The notes: generated by a model from the sequence alone, not told the origin. 64,000 nt of DNA from Phocaeicola coprocola DSM 17136 (GCF_000154845.1 NZ_DS981457.1:186001-250000); one strand, 5' to 3'; shown: positions 9,346 to 19,765, counted from the stretch's first letter. Program-made: numbers and translations.

Positions 9346-9523
9346 CTGTCTTTATATTTAGATAATGGTTGTTTCTTCTCCCCGAAATACTATAATTATA
9401 CAAATTTGCTAAGACTTTTTGTATTTTACAACATATTTACGAGTTTATTTTTCTAGAATATCATTTTTTTACATTTAAAACAGGCTAAAAATAAAAGATA
9501 ACCGATATTTTAAAAGATTGAAC

Positions 9524-9531
9524 TATCTTTG
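9524..9531 (+). promoter_or_regulatory. -7 box for recQ
   Basis: TATCTTTG, a full TAnnTTTG match, lies 25 bp before the recQ start codon. Confidence 0.6.
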
Positions 9532-9556
9532 CCCGCTAATTACATAAATATAGAAA

Positions 9557-11380
9557 ATGATACTAAAAACGCTGAAATCATACTTCGGATACACTCAATT
9601 CAGGCCACTGCAAGAAGAAATCATCACTCAAATTTTACATAAAAAAGATACACTTGTACTCATGCCTACCGGCGGCGGAAAATCTATTTGCTACCAGCTT
9701 CCGGCTCTGCTCATGGAAGGAACTGCCATTGTAGTTTCCCCCCTGATATCGCTGATGAAAGACCAGGTGGAAAGCTTGCAGGCAAACGGCATCATTGCCC
9801 GTGCCCTGAACAGCACGAACGATGAGACCACAGATGCCAATATCCGTTTCGAATGCAGGCAGGGAAGGGTCAAACTGCTATATATCTCACCGGAAAGACT
9901 CATGGGCGAGGTCAACTTTCTGATGAAGGATATCCGCATTTCATTGTTCGCCATCGACGAAGCACACTGTATCTCACAGTGGGGACATGATTTCCGTCCG
10001 GAGTATACACAGTTGAAAATACTTCGCCAGCAGTTTCCGGATGTTCCGGTCGTTGCACTGACTGCTACAGCCGATAAAATTACACGACAAGATATCATCA
10101 GACAGCTGGCAATGAAAGACCCTCAAATTTTCATCTCTTCTTTCGACCGTCCGAATCTGAGTCTGGACGTCAAGCGAGGTTTTCAGCAGAAAGAAAAAAT
10201 GCGTACGATATTCGATTTCATTGCACGACACCGCGGAGAAAGTGGAATCATTTACTGCATGAGCCGCAGCAAAACCGAAAAGGTGGCGGAAATGCTGGAA
10301 GAGCATGGTATTGCAACTGCTGTCTATCATGCCGGACTCAGTACTGCCGCACGCGAAGCTGCACAGGATGATTTCATCAATGACCGTGTTCAGGTGGTCT
10401 GTGCAACGATTGCTTTCGGCATGGGAATAGACAAATCGAACGTACGATGGGTCATTCACTACAACCTTCCTAAAAGTATCGAAAGTTTTTACCAGGAAAT
10501 TGGACGTGCCGGACGCGACGGACTTCCCAGCGACACCCTGCTGTTTTACTCTTTCGGCGATATCGTCCTGCTCTCGAAATTTGCAGCCGAAAGCAACCAG
10601 CAGGAAATCAATATGGAGAAACTGAACCGCATGCAGCAATATGCAGAAACGGATATCTGCCGGCGGCGAATCTTACTGAACTATTTCGGTGAAACAATGG
10701 ATCACGATTGCGGTAACTGTGACGTATGCCGTAATCCTCCCGAACGTTTCGATGGGACAATTATTGTACAAAAGGCGTTGAGCGGCATCGCACGTGCCGA
10801 CCAGCAAGTGTCTATCAACACGCTGATAGATATTCTGAGAGGTGCAGCCACACAGGAAATCATCGAACGGGGATACGATAAGCTGAAAACTTACGGCGTA
10901 GGACGGGATATTCCGGCACGCGACTGGCAGGATTATCTGCTGCAAATGTTGAACCTGGGATATTTTGAGGTTGCCTACAACGAAAAGAACCACCTGAAGA
11001 TAACCGAAGCCGGAAGAAAAGTACTGTTCGGGCATGAACGAGCCCTGCTGGTAGTTATTAAGCGTGAAGAATACGCTGCCAAAGGAACGAGAAAAAAACA
11101 AAAACAGCCCCTTGCAACAGAAGCACTGTTCCCTACCCCTATGGTATTCGACAACGAAGACGAACAGCTGTTCGAAGAACTTCGCCAGTTACGAAAAAAA
11201 CTTGCCGACCAACAGGCTATACCGGCTTACATTGTTCTTTCGGACAAGACGCTCCATCTCCTGGCTTCTTCACGTCCTACTACGGTAGAAGCTTTCGGTG
11301 AAATAAGTGGTATCGGTGAATATAAAAGAGATAAATACGGAAAAGACTTTATTGAGGTCATCCGGAAGTTTACCAGATAA
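9557..11380 (+). CDS. recQ: ATP-dependent DNA helicase RecQ
   Basis: RecQ unwinds DNA 3' to 5' in recombination and fork repair. The 607-residue protein shows the motifs in order: the Q-motif region FGYTQFRPLQEEII, Walker A MPTGGGKSICYQ, DEAHCISQWGHDFRPEY (motif II plus the aromatic-rich loop), ALTATAD, and motif VI QEIGRAGRDG. The RecQ zinc site follows (CRRRILLNYFGE then CGNCDVC), then a winged helix, and an HRDC-like end (DEQLFEELRQLRKKLADQQAIPAYIVLSDKTL cluster, residues about 525-600). Length and layout are normal for a full RecQ. Confidence 0.97.
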   Translation: MILKTLKSYFGYTQFRPLQEEIITQILHKKDTLVLMPTGGGKSICYQLPALLMEGTAIVVSPLISLMKDQVESLQANGIIARALNSTNDETTDANIRFECRQGRVKLLYISPERLMGEVNFLMKDIRISLFAIDEAHCISQWGHDFRPEYTQLKILRQQFPDVPVVALTATADKITRQDIIRQLAMKDPQIFISSFDRPNLSLDVKRGFQQKEKMRTIFDFIARHRGESGIIYCMSRSKTEKVAEMLEEHGIATAVYHAGLSTAAREAAQDDFINDRVQVVCATIAFGMGIDKSNVRWVIHYNLPKSIESFYQEIGRAGRDGLPSDTLLFYSFGDIVLLSKFAAESNQQEINMEKLNRMQQYAETDICRRRILLNYFGETMDHDCGNCDVCRNPPERFDGTIIVQKALSGIARADQQVSINTLIDILRGAATQEIIERGYDKLKTYGVGRDIPARDWQDYLLQMLNLGYFEVAYNEKNHLKITEAGRKVLFGHERALLVVIKREEYAAKGTRKKQKQPLATEALFPTPMVFDNEDEQLFEELRQLRKKLADQQAIPAYIVLSDKTLHLLASSRPTTVEAFGEISGIGEYKRDKYGKDFIEVIRKFTR

Positions 11381-11507
11381 CCCATACAACTATTTGCCAG
11401 TATTTTTTACCGACAAAACAACCTGAAAAGTTAATGTCCGAATAAAAATTTTCTCCACCTGACCGCACATCATATCTGACATAAAAAAGACAGGGATTCA
11501 TTATAAT

Positions 11508-11547
11508 AAAACGTCAGCATATCTTTTCCAAAATATGCTGACGTTTT
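11508..11547. terminator. Bidirectional intrinsic terminator
   Basis: AAAACGTCAGCATAT at the left pairs with ATATGCTGACGTTTT at 11533-11547 around an 8-10-base loop. The perfect stem lies between the convergent recQ and TPR genes. Confidence 0.85.
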
Positions 11548-11620
11548 ACCGAAAATCTCTGCATGTTTTTTAAAAATATCATGCAAAATTTTTGCAAACT
11601 GACAAATTATTCGTTTTCAA

Positions 11621-12442
11621 CTACTTACACTTTTTCAATTTTTCCATCAGTTCCATACGAGGAACACCTAGCGAAACAGCCTTCTCATAAGCCTCACGTG
11701 CCTCGTGTTTCTTCTCCATCTGTAAATAAATATCTCCCATCATCACATGCGTATCAGCATCACGGGCATCCAGTTTCAAGGCTTCTTCCAAATCGAGCAA
11801 GGCAGCATCGGGCAAGTTCTGCTCCAGTTCCAGATTAGCTCTCATCTTATATAGGGAAGCATCTTTCGGATAGTCTTCGATAAGCAGGTTCATACCATCG
11901 CGTGCCGCGATATACCGTCCTTCTTTCTGATCCAGCATAGCCAGTCCCAGACGGGCAGCCTTATGTTTCGCATCTAATCCCAGTATCACATTATAGTCGA
12001 TGCGTGCTTCCTTATACTGTCGCCGTTTCATATAGATATAAGCACGAAACAGACGAGCCTCCTTATCGTTCGGCAAGAGATCGATTACATTGCAATAGTC
12101 CAAATAGGCTTTTTCCGTCAGATTCTTTTCCATATAAAGTGTGGCACGGTTCAGCAGAATGGCAGTTGCATAAGGAGTAATGTTCAGTGCCATCGTATAT
12201 GAATCTATTGCTTCGTCTATCTTTCCCTGACGCTTCAGCACGGTTCCCAAGTTAGAAAAAAGCAACGCATTCCGGGCATTGTAAGGATCGAGCCGTAAAG
12301 CCTCGCGAAAGAGTTCCTCAGCTTGTTGCAGACTATCCTTGAAAGTATAGTCCATAGCTTTTTCCACCAGTTCATTATACGATTGTGCCTTACTGCCCAG
12401 CAACGAGAAAATACATATCAAACACAGGAGTATTCTTTTCAT
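11621..12442 (-). CDS. Exported tetratricopeptide repeat protein
   Basis: The 273-residue protein begins with a signal peptide (MKRILLCLICIFSLLGSKAQ). The rest is a row of about six 34-residue TPR units, seen in repeats such as AEELFREALRLDPYNARNALLFSN, IDSYTMALNITPYATAILLNRA and ARIDYNVILGLDAKHKAARLG. TPR arrays bind other proteins, so a scaffold role in the cell envelope is likely, but the partner is not known. It is a single gene. It converges on recQ and is divergent from msrA, with which it shares a 114-bp promoter gap. Confidence 0.85.
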   Translation of the reverse strand: MKRILLCLICIFSLLGSKAQSYNELVEKAMDYTFKDSLQQAEELFREALRLDPYNARNALLFSNLGTVLKRQGKIDEAIDSYTMALNITPYATAILLNRATLYMEKNLTEKAYLDYCNVIDLLPNDKEARLFRAYIYMKRRQYKEARIDYNVILGLDAKHKAARLGLAMLDQKEGRYIAARDGMNLLIEDYPKDASLYKMRANLELEQNLPDAALLDLEEALKLDARDADTHVMMGDIYLQMEKKHEAREAYEKAVSLGVPRMELMEKLKKCK

Positions 12443-12471
12443 CCGGATATAATTTTAATTAAATTCGAAAG

Positions 12472-12479
12472 CAAAGGTA
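12472..12479 (-). promoter_or_regulatory. -7 box for the TPR gene
   Basis: Minus-strand TACCTTTG lies 30 bp before the TPR start codon. Confidence 0.55.
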
Positions 12480-12522
12480 ATGGAATAATCTGTGGAGTGG
12501 GATGTATATTAAAAAGTTTTTG

Positions 12523-12530
12523 TAAGTTTG
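12523..12530 (+). promoter_or_regulatory. -7 box for msrA
   Basis: TAAGTTTG lies 26 bp before the msrA start codon. Confidence 0.55.
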
Positions 12531-12556
12531 AACAATCATTATAAACAAGAACTATC

Positions 12557-13042
12557 ATGAAACTGGAAAAAGCTATATTTGCCTGCGGATGTTTCTGGGG
12601 AGCACAGTATCAGTTTGAACATGCCAAAGGAGTGGTACGCTCCACAGTAGGCTACATAGGCGGACACAAGGAACATCCGGCTTATGAAGAAGTAAAGGCA
12701 CACACTACCGGACATGCAGAAGCAACACTGGTAGAATTTGATGCAGAACAAACATCGTTTACAGAACTGTGTAAACTCTTTTTTGAGATTCACGATCCGG
12801 CACAGACCGACGGACAAGGTCCTGATATCGGTCCGCAGTATCGCAGCGAGATATTTTATCTGAATGACAAGCAAAAAGAAGAGGCAGAAGCAGTCATCGC
12901 CCTGCTAAGGGGAAAAGGATATGAGGTGAATACGAAACTCACTCCCGCCACAACGTTCTGGGAAGGAGAAGAATATCATCAGCACTATTACGATAAGACA
13001 GGAGGAGAACCTTACTGCCATATCCGAGTTAAAAAATTCTGA
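12557..13042 (+). CDS. msrA: Peptide methionine-S-sulfoxide reductase
   Basis: MsrA reduces the S-epimer of methionine sulfoxide in oxidised proteins. The 161-residue protein has the catalytic GCFWG at residues 11-15, GYIGGH, the HDPAQTDGQGPDIGPQYRS substrate block and YHQHYYDK near the end. It is a stand-alone MsrA without a fused MsrB domain. No signal peptide is seen, so it is cytoplasmic. One promoter box precedes it and a strong terminator follows. Confidence 0.96.
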   Translation: MKLEKAIFACGCFWGAQYQFEHAKGVVRSTVGYIGGHKEHPAYEEVKAHTTGHAEATLVEFDAEQTSFTELCKLFFEIHDPAQTDGQGPDIGPQYRSEIFYLNDKQKEEAEAVIALLRGKGYEVNTKLTPATTFWEGEEYHQHYYDKTGGEPYCHIRVKKF

Positions 13043-13083
13043 CCCGATCCATCAGCAACAAACGTATCCGAACTATAAAAAAG

Positions 13084-13125
13084 ACAGAACCCCGAAAGTC
13101 AGCATAAAAACTTTCGGGGTTCTGT
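13084..13125. terminator. Strong intrinsic terminator between msrA and leuB
   Basis: A 16-bp perfect stem, ACAGAACCCCGAAAGT (13084-13099) with its complement (13110-13125), encloses a 10-base loop. It lies between convergent msrA and leuB and is likely to stop both. Confidence 0.85.
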
Positions 13126-13157
13126 GTATCAAACAATAGCTGATACGATTCTTACTG

Positions 13158-14219
13158 TCACGCTTTTTTAATGTAATCGACCACCCATGCACCAACTTCC
13201 TTGGTTCCGTATTTAGGCTGTCCCTCTACCTGAATTTCAGGAGTACGCACATAAGCATCGAGTGATGCATCTACTGCCTTGCGGATCAGTGCACCTTCTT
13301 CTTTCAGATCGAAATATTCGAAAAGCATTGCCACCGACAGAATCTGTGCCAGCGGATTGGCAATGTTCAATCCCTTAGCCTGCGGCCATGAACCATGGAT
13401 AGGTTCGAATACCGGAGTACTTTCGCCTGTAGAAGCTGAAGGAAGCAATCCCATAGAACCACTGATTACTGATCCTTCGTCTGTAAGGATATCGCCGAAA
13501 GTATTTTCTGTCACCATCACATCGAAGAACTTTGGTTCCTGAATCATCTTCATAGCTGCATTGTCAACAAACATATAGTCTGTAGTAACTTCCGGATACT
13601 GAGGAGCCATTTCCTGAGCAATCTGACGCCACAAGCGAGAAGATGCAAGTACGTTTGCCTTATCGACTACGGTAAGGTGTTTGCGACGCTTCATGGCATA
13701 TTCAAAACCGACCTTCAATATTCTTTCAATCTCAGGACGTGTATACATATTTGTATCGTAAGCCTTATCGTTGTCCTGATACTTCTCACCGAAATACATA
13801 CCTCCTGTCAACTCACGGATGCAAAGGAAGTCTGCACCGTCAACAAGTTCTGCCTTCAACGGAGATTTGTGTACCAGACATTTGAATGTCTGAACCGGAC
13901 GGATATTGGCAAACAGTCCCAGTTTCTTACGCATGGCTAACAATCCTTGTTCCGGACGGACCTTTGCTGTCGGGTCATTGTCGAATTTAGGATCACCTAC
14001 GGCAGAAAACAATACAGCATCTGCATTCTTACATATTTCATAAGTTGCTTCCGGAAACGGATCGCCTACTTTATCAATTGCATCCGCACCACACAAAGCA
14101 TATTCGTAACTTACCTTATGACCAAATTTCTCACATACAGCCGACATTACATCTACTCCCTGAACAGAGATTTCAGGACCGATTCCATCGCCAGCCAACA
14201 CTGCTATCTTAAAATCCAT
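13158..14219 (-). CDS. leuB: 3-isopropylmalate dehydrogenase
   Basis: LeuB oxidises and decarboxylates 3-isopropylmalate to 2-oxoisocaproate with NAD in the cytoplasm. The 353-residue protein has [10 protein letters not shown], the [16 protein letters not shown] substrate loop, the ELTGGMYFG motif, [13 protein letters not shown] and the cofactor region [19 protein letters not shown]. It is the last gene of the leu operon and lies 28 bp after the small membrane protein gene. Confidence 0.97.
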   Translation of the reverse strand: MDFKIAVLAGDGIGPEISVQGVDVMSAVCEKFGHKVSYEYALCGADAIDKVGDPFPEATYEICKNADAVLFSAVGDPKFDNDPTAKVRPEQGLLAMRKKLGLFANIRPVQTFKCLVHKSPLKAELVDGADFLCIRELTGGMYFGEKYQDNDKAYDTNMYTRPEIERILKVGFEYAMKRRKHLTVVDKANVLASSRLWRQIAQEMAPQYPEVTTDYMFVDNAAMKMIQEPKFFDVMVTENTFGDILTDEGSVISGSMGLLPSASTGESTPVFEPIHGSWPQAKGLNIANPLAQILSVAMLFEYFDLKEEGALIRKAVDASLDAYVRTPEIQVEGQPKYGTKEVGAWVVDYIKKA

Positions 14220-14247
14220 AATTATTGTTTATTCTTTAGTAAATAGT

Positions 14248-14457
14248 CTATTTATCTTTAAATCTTCTATTATACATATTATACAAATAATGTATAATAA
14301 TAAAACACCCAGTCAGAAAAGATGCTAATACCAAATTCACCAATAAATTTCCATCTTTTATATCATCACAAGGAATCACCCTGCGTAAAAAAACAATCAA
14401 AGTAAACGACACGGTAAACACCAGGATATACCTTTGCCAAGACTTCATTTTATTCAT
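14248..14457 (-). CDS. Small two-helix membrane protein of unknown function inside the leu operon
   Basis: This 69-residue frame starts with ATG 14457, 19 bp after the preceding synthase gene, and ends 28 bp before leuB. Its position and spacing are those of a genuine cistron. It has two hydrophobic segments (about residues 9-25 and 38-58), a positively charged start (MNKMKSWQR) and a basic tail (YNRRFKDK), giving a hairpin membrane topology with both ends probably inside. I recognise no family. The leu clusters I know from other Bacteroides run directly from the synthase to leuB, so this may be a lineage-specific insertion. Confidence 0.6.
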   Translation of the reverse strand: MNKMKSWQRYILVFTVSFTLIVFLRRVIPCDDIKDGNLLVNLVLASFLTGCFIIIHYLYNMYNRRFKDK

Positions 14458-14476
14458 GATTTAACTTGATAAAAAA

Positions 14477-16021
14477 TCAATTCGAATTGGAATATTCATC
14501 TTCAATCATATTAAGCATCTTCATTGTTGCTTTGATAGCTGCTTCTGTCTGGTCAGCATCAAATCCACGGGTGCGGAACTCTCTGTCACCGTAATTCCAG
14601 GTAATAACTGTCTGAACAAAGGCATCGGTACGTCCTCCGGGAGGAATTGTTACCGCATAGTTGACCAGCATCGGGAATGTACGTTCCTGTGTTCCTTTGT
14701 AAATTTTACGCAACGCCCGTACAAAGGCATCATACTGTCCGTCGCCGGATGAGCTTTCCTGATAAACCTTTCCGTTGATCTCTATACTCAATGTAGCCAT
14801 CGGTTTAAGACCTTTTGCCAAGGTTACAAAATAGCTCAAAAGTTTTACCTTATTTTCTGCTGTATCGTGCTTCAGCACATCAGATATAATATAGGGCAAA
14901 TCTTCTTGTGTGACCTGCTCTTTGCGGTCTCCAAGCTCGATGATACGGTCGGTTACTTTCTTCATCGACTCTTCATCCAGCTCAAGTCCCAGACTCTCCA
15001 GATTTTTCCGGATATTTGCTTTTCCGGAATTTTTACCTAACGCATATTCGCGTATTCTGCCAAAACGCTCGGGAAGCAAGTCATTGCAGTACAAGTTATT
15101 TTTATTATCACCATCGGCATGTACACCGGCTACCTGAGTAAAGACACTGTCGCCCACTATCGGTTTATTTGCCGGAATGGTAACTCCTGAATACGATTCG
15201 ACCAGTCGGCTCACTACATTCAGACGACTTTCATCGATATTGGTGATTGCATGGAAATGGTCTTTCAAGATAGCTTGTACACTGGCAAGCGGTGCATTTC
15301 CGGCACGCTCTCCCAAACCGTTGATAGTAGTATGCAAGCCTTTTACTCCACTCAGCACGGCAGCCAGCACATTACTTACAGCCAAATCATAATCATTATG
15401 CGCATGAAAATCGAAATGCAAGTCGGGATAGCATTTTTTCATCTTCCTCATGAACTCGATTACCTGTAACGGATTCAGTACCCCCAAGGTGTCGGGAAGC
15501 ATGAAACGTTTTATTCCGCAATCTTTCAGTCCATCTACCAGGCCAAACACATAATCGGGAGAATCTTTGATTCCGTTGCTCCAGTCTTCCAGATATACAT
15601 TGACATCCATTCCTTTTCCATGAGCATAACGGACTACACCCAGAATATCTGCCAAATGCTGGTCTAATGTTTTCTTCAACTGAAACGTACAATGTTTTTC
15701 AGATCCTTTTGTCAGCAGATTGATAACCCGGCATCCTGCATTGTAAATCCAGTCGACAGACATGTTTCCGTCGACAAAGCCCAACACTTCTACCCGAGAT
15801 AACATTCCCCGACGAGCTGCCCAGTCGCAAATCATTTTTACTGCCTTCGCCTCTCCTTCGGACACACGTGCCGAAGCTATTTCAATACGGTCGACCTTCA
15901 GGTCTTCCAGCAGCAAACGGGCTATCATTAATTTTTCATGTGGTACGAATGACACTCCGCTGGTCTGTTCACCGTCGCGGAGTGTGGTATCCATGATTTC
16001 TATTCTCGGATGATTGTTCAT
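14477..16021 (-). CDS. cimA: Second alpha-isopropylmalate synthase-type enzyme, probable citramalate synthase
   Basis: The 514-residue protein is a DRE-TIM metallolyase: [16 protein letters not shown] at the start, the HAHNDYDLAVSN metal site, and NGLGERAGNAPL. A C-terminal LeuA-type regulatory domain follows (about residues 400-510, SGDGQYDAFVRALRK). It differs clearly from the leuA product of the same operon. Citramalate synthase condenses pyruvate and acetyl-CoA towards 2-oxobutyrate and isoleucine, and the leuCD and leuB enzymes can process its product, which explains its place here. The choice between citramalate and a second isopropylmalate reaction is an inference from context. Confidence 0.8.
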   Translation of the reverse strand: MNNHPRIEIMDTTLRDGEQTSGVSFVPHEKLMIARLLLEDLKVDRIEIASARVSEGEAKAVKMICDWAARRGMLSRVEVLGFVDGNMSVDWIYNAGCRVINLLTKGSEKHCTFQLKKTLDQHLADILGVVRYAHGKGMDVNVYLEDWSNGIKDSPDYVFGLVDGLKDCGIKRFMLPDTLGVLNPLQVIEFMRKMKKCYPDLHFDFHAHNDYDLAVSNVLAAVLSGVKGLHTTINGLGERAGNAPLASVQAILKDHFHAITNIDESRLNVVSRLVESYSGVTIPANKPIVGDSVFTQVAGVHADGDNKNNLYCNDLLPERFGRIREYALGKNSGKANIRKNLESLGLELDEESMKKVTDRIIELGDRKEQVTQEDLPYIISDVLKHDTAENKVKLLSYFVTLAKGLKPMATLSIEINGKVYQESSSGDGQYDAFVRALRKIYKGTQERTFPMLVNYAVTIPPGGRTDAFVQTVITWNYGDREFRTRGFDADQTEAAIKATMKMLNMIEDEYSNSN

Positions 16022-16034
16022 TGAATTTATCTAA

Positions 16035-16631
16035 TTAGTTACGAGCTTTTTCGTAAGCCTCTATTTTATCTTTATTCTCTACCAGAAAATCGATGTCATC
16101 GAGTCCGTTCATCAGGCAATGTTTCTTGTATGCATTAATCTCAAACTTTTCAGACTTGCCTGTCGCTTTATTGGTAATGGTCTGTTCGGGTAAATTGACT
16201 TCGACTTCTGTTTTTGGATCGGCATAAATAGAATCGAACAATTCTTTCAGGAAAGCCTCGCTGACAACTACCGGCAATACGAAATTGTTCAGTTCATTGT
16301 TTTTATGAATATCGGCAAAAAAGCTCGATACGACTACGCGAAAGCCATATCCGGCAATAGCCCATGCAGCATGTTCACGACTGGAGCCACTACCGAAATT
16401 CTTACCGGCAACCAGAATCTGTCCGCTATATGTAGGATTGTTCAGCACAAAATCTTTATTCAGCGAACCGTCCGGATTATAACGCCAGTCGCGGAAGAGA
16501 TTGTCGCCAAAGAATTTTTCATCGCGGGTAGTTGCTTTCAGGAAACGTGCCGGAATAATCTGGTCTGTATCCACATTCTCCAAAGGCAAAGGAATACAAG
16601 TACTTGTTATGATGTTGAATTTCTGTTTCAT
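16035..16631 (-). CDS. leuD: 3-isopropylmalate dehydratase small subunit
   Basis: LeuD supplies the swivel domain of isopropylmalate isomerase. The 198-residue protein has PLPLENVDTDQIIPARFLK at the N-terminus and the GKNFGSGSSREHAAWAI substrate motif. I start at ATG 16631 because the longer frame begins with TTG at 16643. It lies about 21 bp after leuC and 14 bp before the synthase gene, as expected for a coupled operon. Confidence 0.96.
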   Translation of the reverse strand: MKQKFNIITSTCIPLPLENVDTDQIIPARFLKATTRDEKFFGDNLFRDWRYNPDGSLNKDFVLNNPTYSGQILVAGKNFGSGSSREHAAWAIAGYGFRVVVSSFFADIHKNNELNNFVLPVVVSEAFLKELFDSIYADPKTEVEVNLPEQTITNKATGKSEKFEINAYKKHCLMNGLDDIDFLVENKDKIEAYEKARN

Positions 16632-16652
16632 AATGATGCACAATTTTACGAA

Positions 16653-18050
16653 TTACATAAGTGTTCTGGGGTCGGTTATTACTCCGGTCACAGCAGCGGC
16701 GGCTGCAGTCAGCGGACTGGCAAGCAAGGTGCGAGAACCTGGTCCCTGACGTCCTTCAAAATTTCGGTTGCTGGTAGATACGGAATATTTTCCTGCCGGA
16801 ATCTTGTCATCATTCATGGCAAGACAAGCCGAACATCCCGGCTGACGGATTTCGAAACCGGCTTCTTCCAAAACTTTATCCAAACCTTCCTGACGAATCT
16901 GCTCGTCTACCATCCACGAACCAGGAACAAGCCATGCTGTAATATTGTCGGCTTTCTTACGTCCCTTTACGATAGAGGCAAATGCACGGAAGTCTTCGAT
17001 ACGTCCGTTTGTACATGCTCCGAGGAATACATAGTCCACTTTCTTACCAAGCAAAGATTCACCTGCCTGAAAGCCCATATACTGCATGGATTTTTCGAAT
17101 GAGCCTTTCTCTACATCACTCATACCTTCAGTAGTAGGGATATGATCGGTAACAGCCATTCCCATTCCCGGATTGGTTCCATAAGTAATCATCGGCTGAA
17201 TATCGGCAGCGTCGTAACGAACTTCTTTATCGAACACTGCATCTTCATCGCTCTTCAGCGTTTTCCAGTATGCGAGAGCCTTGTCCCATTCAGCCCCCTT
17301 CGGTGCATACTCACGTCCCTTGATATATTCAAAAGTTACTTCATCGGGAGCTATCATACCTCCACGTGCTCCCATTTCGATACTCAGGTTACACAAAGTA
17401 AGACGTCCTTCCATGGTCAGGCTGCGAATAGCTTCTCCTGCATATTCCACAAAATATCCGGTTGCACCGCTTGTTGTCATTTTCGACATCATATAAAGTG
17501 CCACATCCTTGGCTGTCACACCTTTGCCCAGTTTTCCGTCGATGGTAATACGCATGGTCTTGGGGCGAGCCTGAAGAATACATTGAGAAGCCATTACCAT
17601 TTCTACTTCACTGGTTCCGATACCGAAAGCAACTGCTCCCATCGCTCCGTGAGTAGACGTATGTGAGTCACCACACACGATGGTCATTCCCGGCAAAGTA
17701 AGTCCTCTTTCCGGACCTACCACATGAATGATACCATTCTTCTTGTTCATCATACCGAAATGAGTCAGTCCGAAATCGGCAGCATTTTTGGCAAGCGTAT
17801 CTACCTGCGTACGCGAAACCGGATCTTCGATAGGCTTATCCTGATCGTGTGTCGGAGTATTATGGTCGGGCATGCAGTAAATCTTTTCCGGACGGAAACA
17901 TTTCAATCCACGGGCACGCATTCCCGCAAAAGCCTGAGGACTGGTCACCTCATGGCAATAAAGACGATCGATATACAACTGGGTAGGTCCTTCGTCCACC
18001 TTCTGCACAACGTGTGCATCCCATATCTTGTCGAATAATGTATTAGCCAT
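16653..18050 (-). CDS. leuC: 3-isopropylmalate dehydratase large subunit
   Basis: LeuC is the aconitase-fold large subunit that holds the [4Fe-4S] cluster. The 465-residue protein shows [21 protein letters not shown], the cluster-binding Cys in [12 protein letters not shown], and the later CSAC pair ([14 protein letters not shown]), plus [10 protein letters not shown]. It works with the adjacent leuD product on 2-isopropylmalate and probably on citramalate. The gene lies 18 bp downstream of leuA. Confidence 0.97.
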   Translation of the reverse strand: MANTLFDKIWDAHVVQKVDEGPTQLYIDRLYCHEVTSPQAFAGMRARGLKCFRPEKIYCMPDHNTPTHDQDKPIEDPVSRTQVDTLAKNAADFGLTHFGMMNKKNGIIHVVGPERGLTLPGMTIVCGDSHTSTHGAMGAVAFGIGTSEVEMVMASQCILQARPKTMRITIDGKLGKGVTAKDVALYMMSKMTTSGATGYFVEYAGEAIRSLTMEGRLTLCNLSIEMGARGGMIAPDEVTFEYIKGREYAPKGAEWDKALAYWKTLKSDEDAVFDKEVRYDAADIQPMITYGTNPGMGMAVTDHIPTTEGMSDVEKGSFEKSMQYMGFQAGESLLGKKVDYVFLGACTNGRIEDFRAFASIVKGRKKADNITAWLVPGSWMVDEQIRQEGLDKVLEEAGFEIRQPGCSACLAMNDDKIPAGKYSVSTSNRNFEGRQGPGSRTLLASPLTAAAAAVTGVITDPRTLM

Positions 18051-18068
18051 ACTTAAAATCTCATTTAG

Positions 18069-19565
18069 TTATTTTCTGAATTTATTGATACAATCTATAT
18101 AAGCTTCTACTGATGCTGCAATGATGTCGGTATTTGCTCCGAAACCATAATACATCTGTCCGTCATATTCCACCTGCATGTGAACTTTACCAACATCGTC
18201 ACTACCTTTGCTGATAGCCTGAATTGTAAATTCCTTCAAGGTCATCTGACGTTTAATAATCTGTTTTACTGCCTTGATAGCTGCGTCTACCGGACCGTTA
18301 CCCGTTGCAGCAGCTTCAAAGTGTTCACCGGAGATGTTAAGTCCCAGACTGGCAACCGAACGTACTCCGACACCGCTGGTGACTTGAAGATATTCCAGCT
18401 TAATGTGATGGTTTACATTGCGATCGGCTCCGGCAAGTACGAGAATATCATCATCGGTGATATCTTTCTTCTTATCAGCCAGTTTCAGGAAGTCTTCGTA
18501 CACTTTGTCCAGTTTTTCCTGATTCATTTCTACACCCAATACATGCAAACGGTGTTTCAACGCTGCACGACCGCTGCGGGCTGTCAGTACAATTGCATTA
18601 TCGTCGATACCAACATCTTTCGGATCGATAATTTCATACGTCTGTACATTCTTCAATACACCATCCTGATGAATACCTGAAGAGTGTGCAAAAGCGTTTC
18701 TTCCTACAATAGCCTTATTGGGCTGAACCGGCATATTCATCAGGCTAGAAACCATGCGGCTGGTAGGATAGATTTTCTGAGTATTAATATTTGTGTCAAT
18801 GTCAATGTCATTGTGACAACGTAAAATCATGGCAACTTCTTCCAGTGAAGTATTTCCGGCACGCTCACCGATACCGTTGATGGTAACTTCTACCTGACGA
18901 GCTCCATTCAACACACCGCTGATAGTGTTGGCTGTTGCCATACCTAAATCGTTATGACAGTGGGTAGAAATAATGGCTTTGTCGATACCGTCTACATGGT
19001 CAACCAGATATTTGATCTTTGCACCATATTCATCGGGCAAACAATATCCCGTTGTATCCGGAATATTCACTACTGTTGCCCCTGCCTTAATAACAGCTTC
19101 TACCACACGAGCCAGATATTCATTGTCTGTACGACCTGCGTCTTCAGCATAAAACTCCACATCGTCTACATATCGGCGAGCATATTTTACGGCAGCAACC
19201 GCACGCTCTATAATTTCCTCGCGGGTAGAATTGAATTTATATTTGATATGAGAATCTGAAGTTCCGATTCCTGTATGAATACGTTTGTGTTTGGCATACT
19301 TCAAAGCTTCGGCTGCAACGTCGATATCTTTTTGTACGGCACGAGTCAGTGCACAGATAGTAGGCCAGGTTACAGCCTTTGAAATCTCAATTACCGAATT
19401 AAAATCTCCCGGACTTGAAATAGGAAATCCTGCCTCAATTACATCCACTCCCAAAGCTTCGAGTTGCTTGGCAACCTGAATTTTCTCGACTGTATTCAAC
19501 TGACATCCGGGAACTTGTTCTCCGTCGCGCAATGTCGTATCAAAAATAAATAATCTGTCACTCAT
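18069..19565 (-). CDS. leuA: 2-isopropylmalate synthase
   Basis: LeuA makes the first leucine-specific intermediate from 2-oxoisovalerate and acetyl-CoA. The 498-residue protein has [13 protein letters not shown], the metal-site block [15 protein letters not shown], and [14 protein letters not shown], then a C-terminal regulatory domain (about residues 385-495, with TGNGPVDAA) where leucine normally gives feedback inhibition. It is the first structural gene of the leu operon. Transcription into it should pass the leader peptide and terminator at 19600-19736, so it appears to be controlled both by attenuation and by feedback. Confidence 0.97.
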   Translation of the reverse strand: MSDRLFIFDTTLRDGEQVPGCQLNTVEKIQVAKQLEALGVDVIEAGFPISSPGDFNSVIEISKAVTWPTICALTRAVQKDIDVAAEALKYAKHKRIHTGIGTSDSHIKYKFNSTREEIIERAVAAVKYARRYVDDVEFYAEDAGRTDNEYLARVVEAVIKAGATVVNIPDTTGYCLPDEYGAKIKYLVDHVDGIDKAIISTHCHNDLGMATANTISGVLNGARQVEVTINGIGERAGNTSLEEVAMILRCHNDIDIDTNINTQKIYPTSRMVSSLMNMPVQPNKAIVGRNAFAHSSGIHQDGVLKNVQTYEIIDPKDVGIDDNAIVLTARSGRAALKHRLHVLGVEMNQEKLDKVYEDFLKLADKKKDITDDDILVLAGADRNVNHHIKLEYLQVTSGVGVRSVASLGLNISGEHFEAAATGNGPVDAAIKAVKQIIKRQMTLKEFTIQAISKGSDDVGKVHMQVEYDGQMYYGFGANTDIIAASVEAYIDCINKFRK

Positions 19566-19599
19566 AAACGTATATCTTTTATTGTTTCATTTTAAAGAA

Positions 19600-19632
19600 A
19601 AAGCCTTTCGCACCAGAAGTGAGAAAGGCTTT
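19600..19632 (-). terminator. Attenuator terminator before leuA
   Basis: On the minus strand AAAGCCTTTC pairs with GAAAGGCTTT, the stem continuing over a short loop, and is followed by TTTTTCTTT. The hairpin lies between the leader peptide and leuA, so it can stop transcription before the operon. The 8 bases on its 5' side (19616-19623 on the plus strand) can instead pair with GAAGTGAG inside the leader reading frame (19665-19672), which would be the antiterminator. Confidence 0.8.
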
Positions 19633-19652
19633 ATATCATAAATCTTATACCG

Positions 19653-19736
19653 TCATGCACACGGCTCACTTCCCACTGGTTTCACCAATAGAATAATAAT
19701 ACCGCCTAGCAAAATATGTATAAGAAATGTATTCAT
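19653..19736 (-). CDS. leu operon leader peptide (27 residues)
   Basis: ATG at 19736 and TGA at 19653 enclose 27 codons. Twelve encode Leu, Ile or Val, including a run of III-LL-V just before the segment that can form the antiterminator. The frame starts about 22 bases after the predicted transcription start and lies fully upstream of an intrinsic terminator. This is the structure of a ribosome-mediated attenuator: scarce charged branched-chain tRNAs stall the ribosome on these codons, the antiterminator forms, and leuA onward is transcribed. The codon choice covers Ile as well as Leu and Val, which fits the citramalate branch in the operon. A small membrane peptide is the main alternative reading. 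Confidence 0.75.
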   Translation of the reverse strand: MNTFLIHILLGGIIILLVKPVGSEPCA

Positions 19737-19765
19737 AATTATCTGTTACTTGTTCTAAACGCTTG

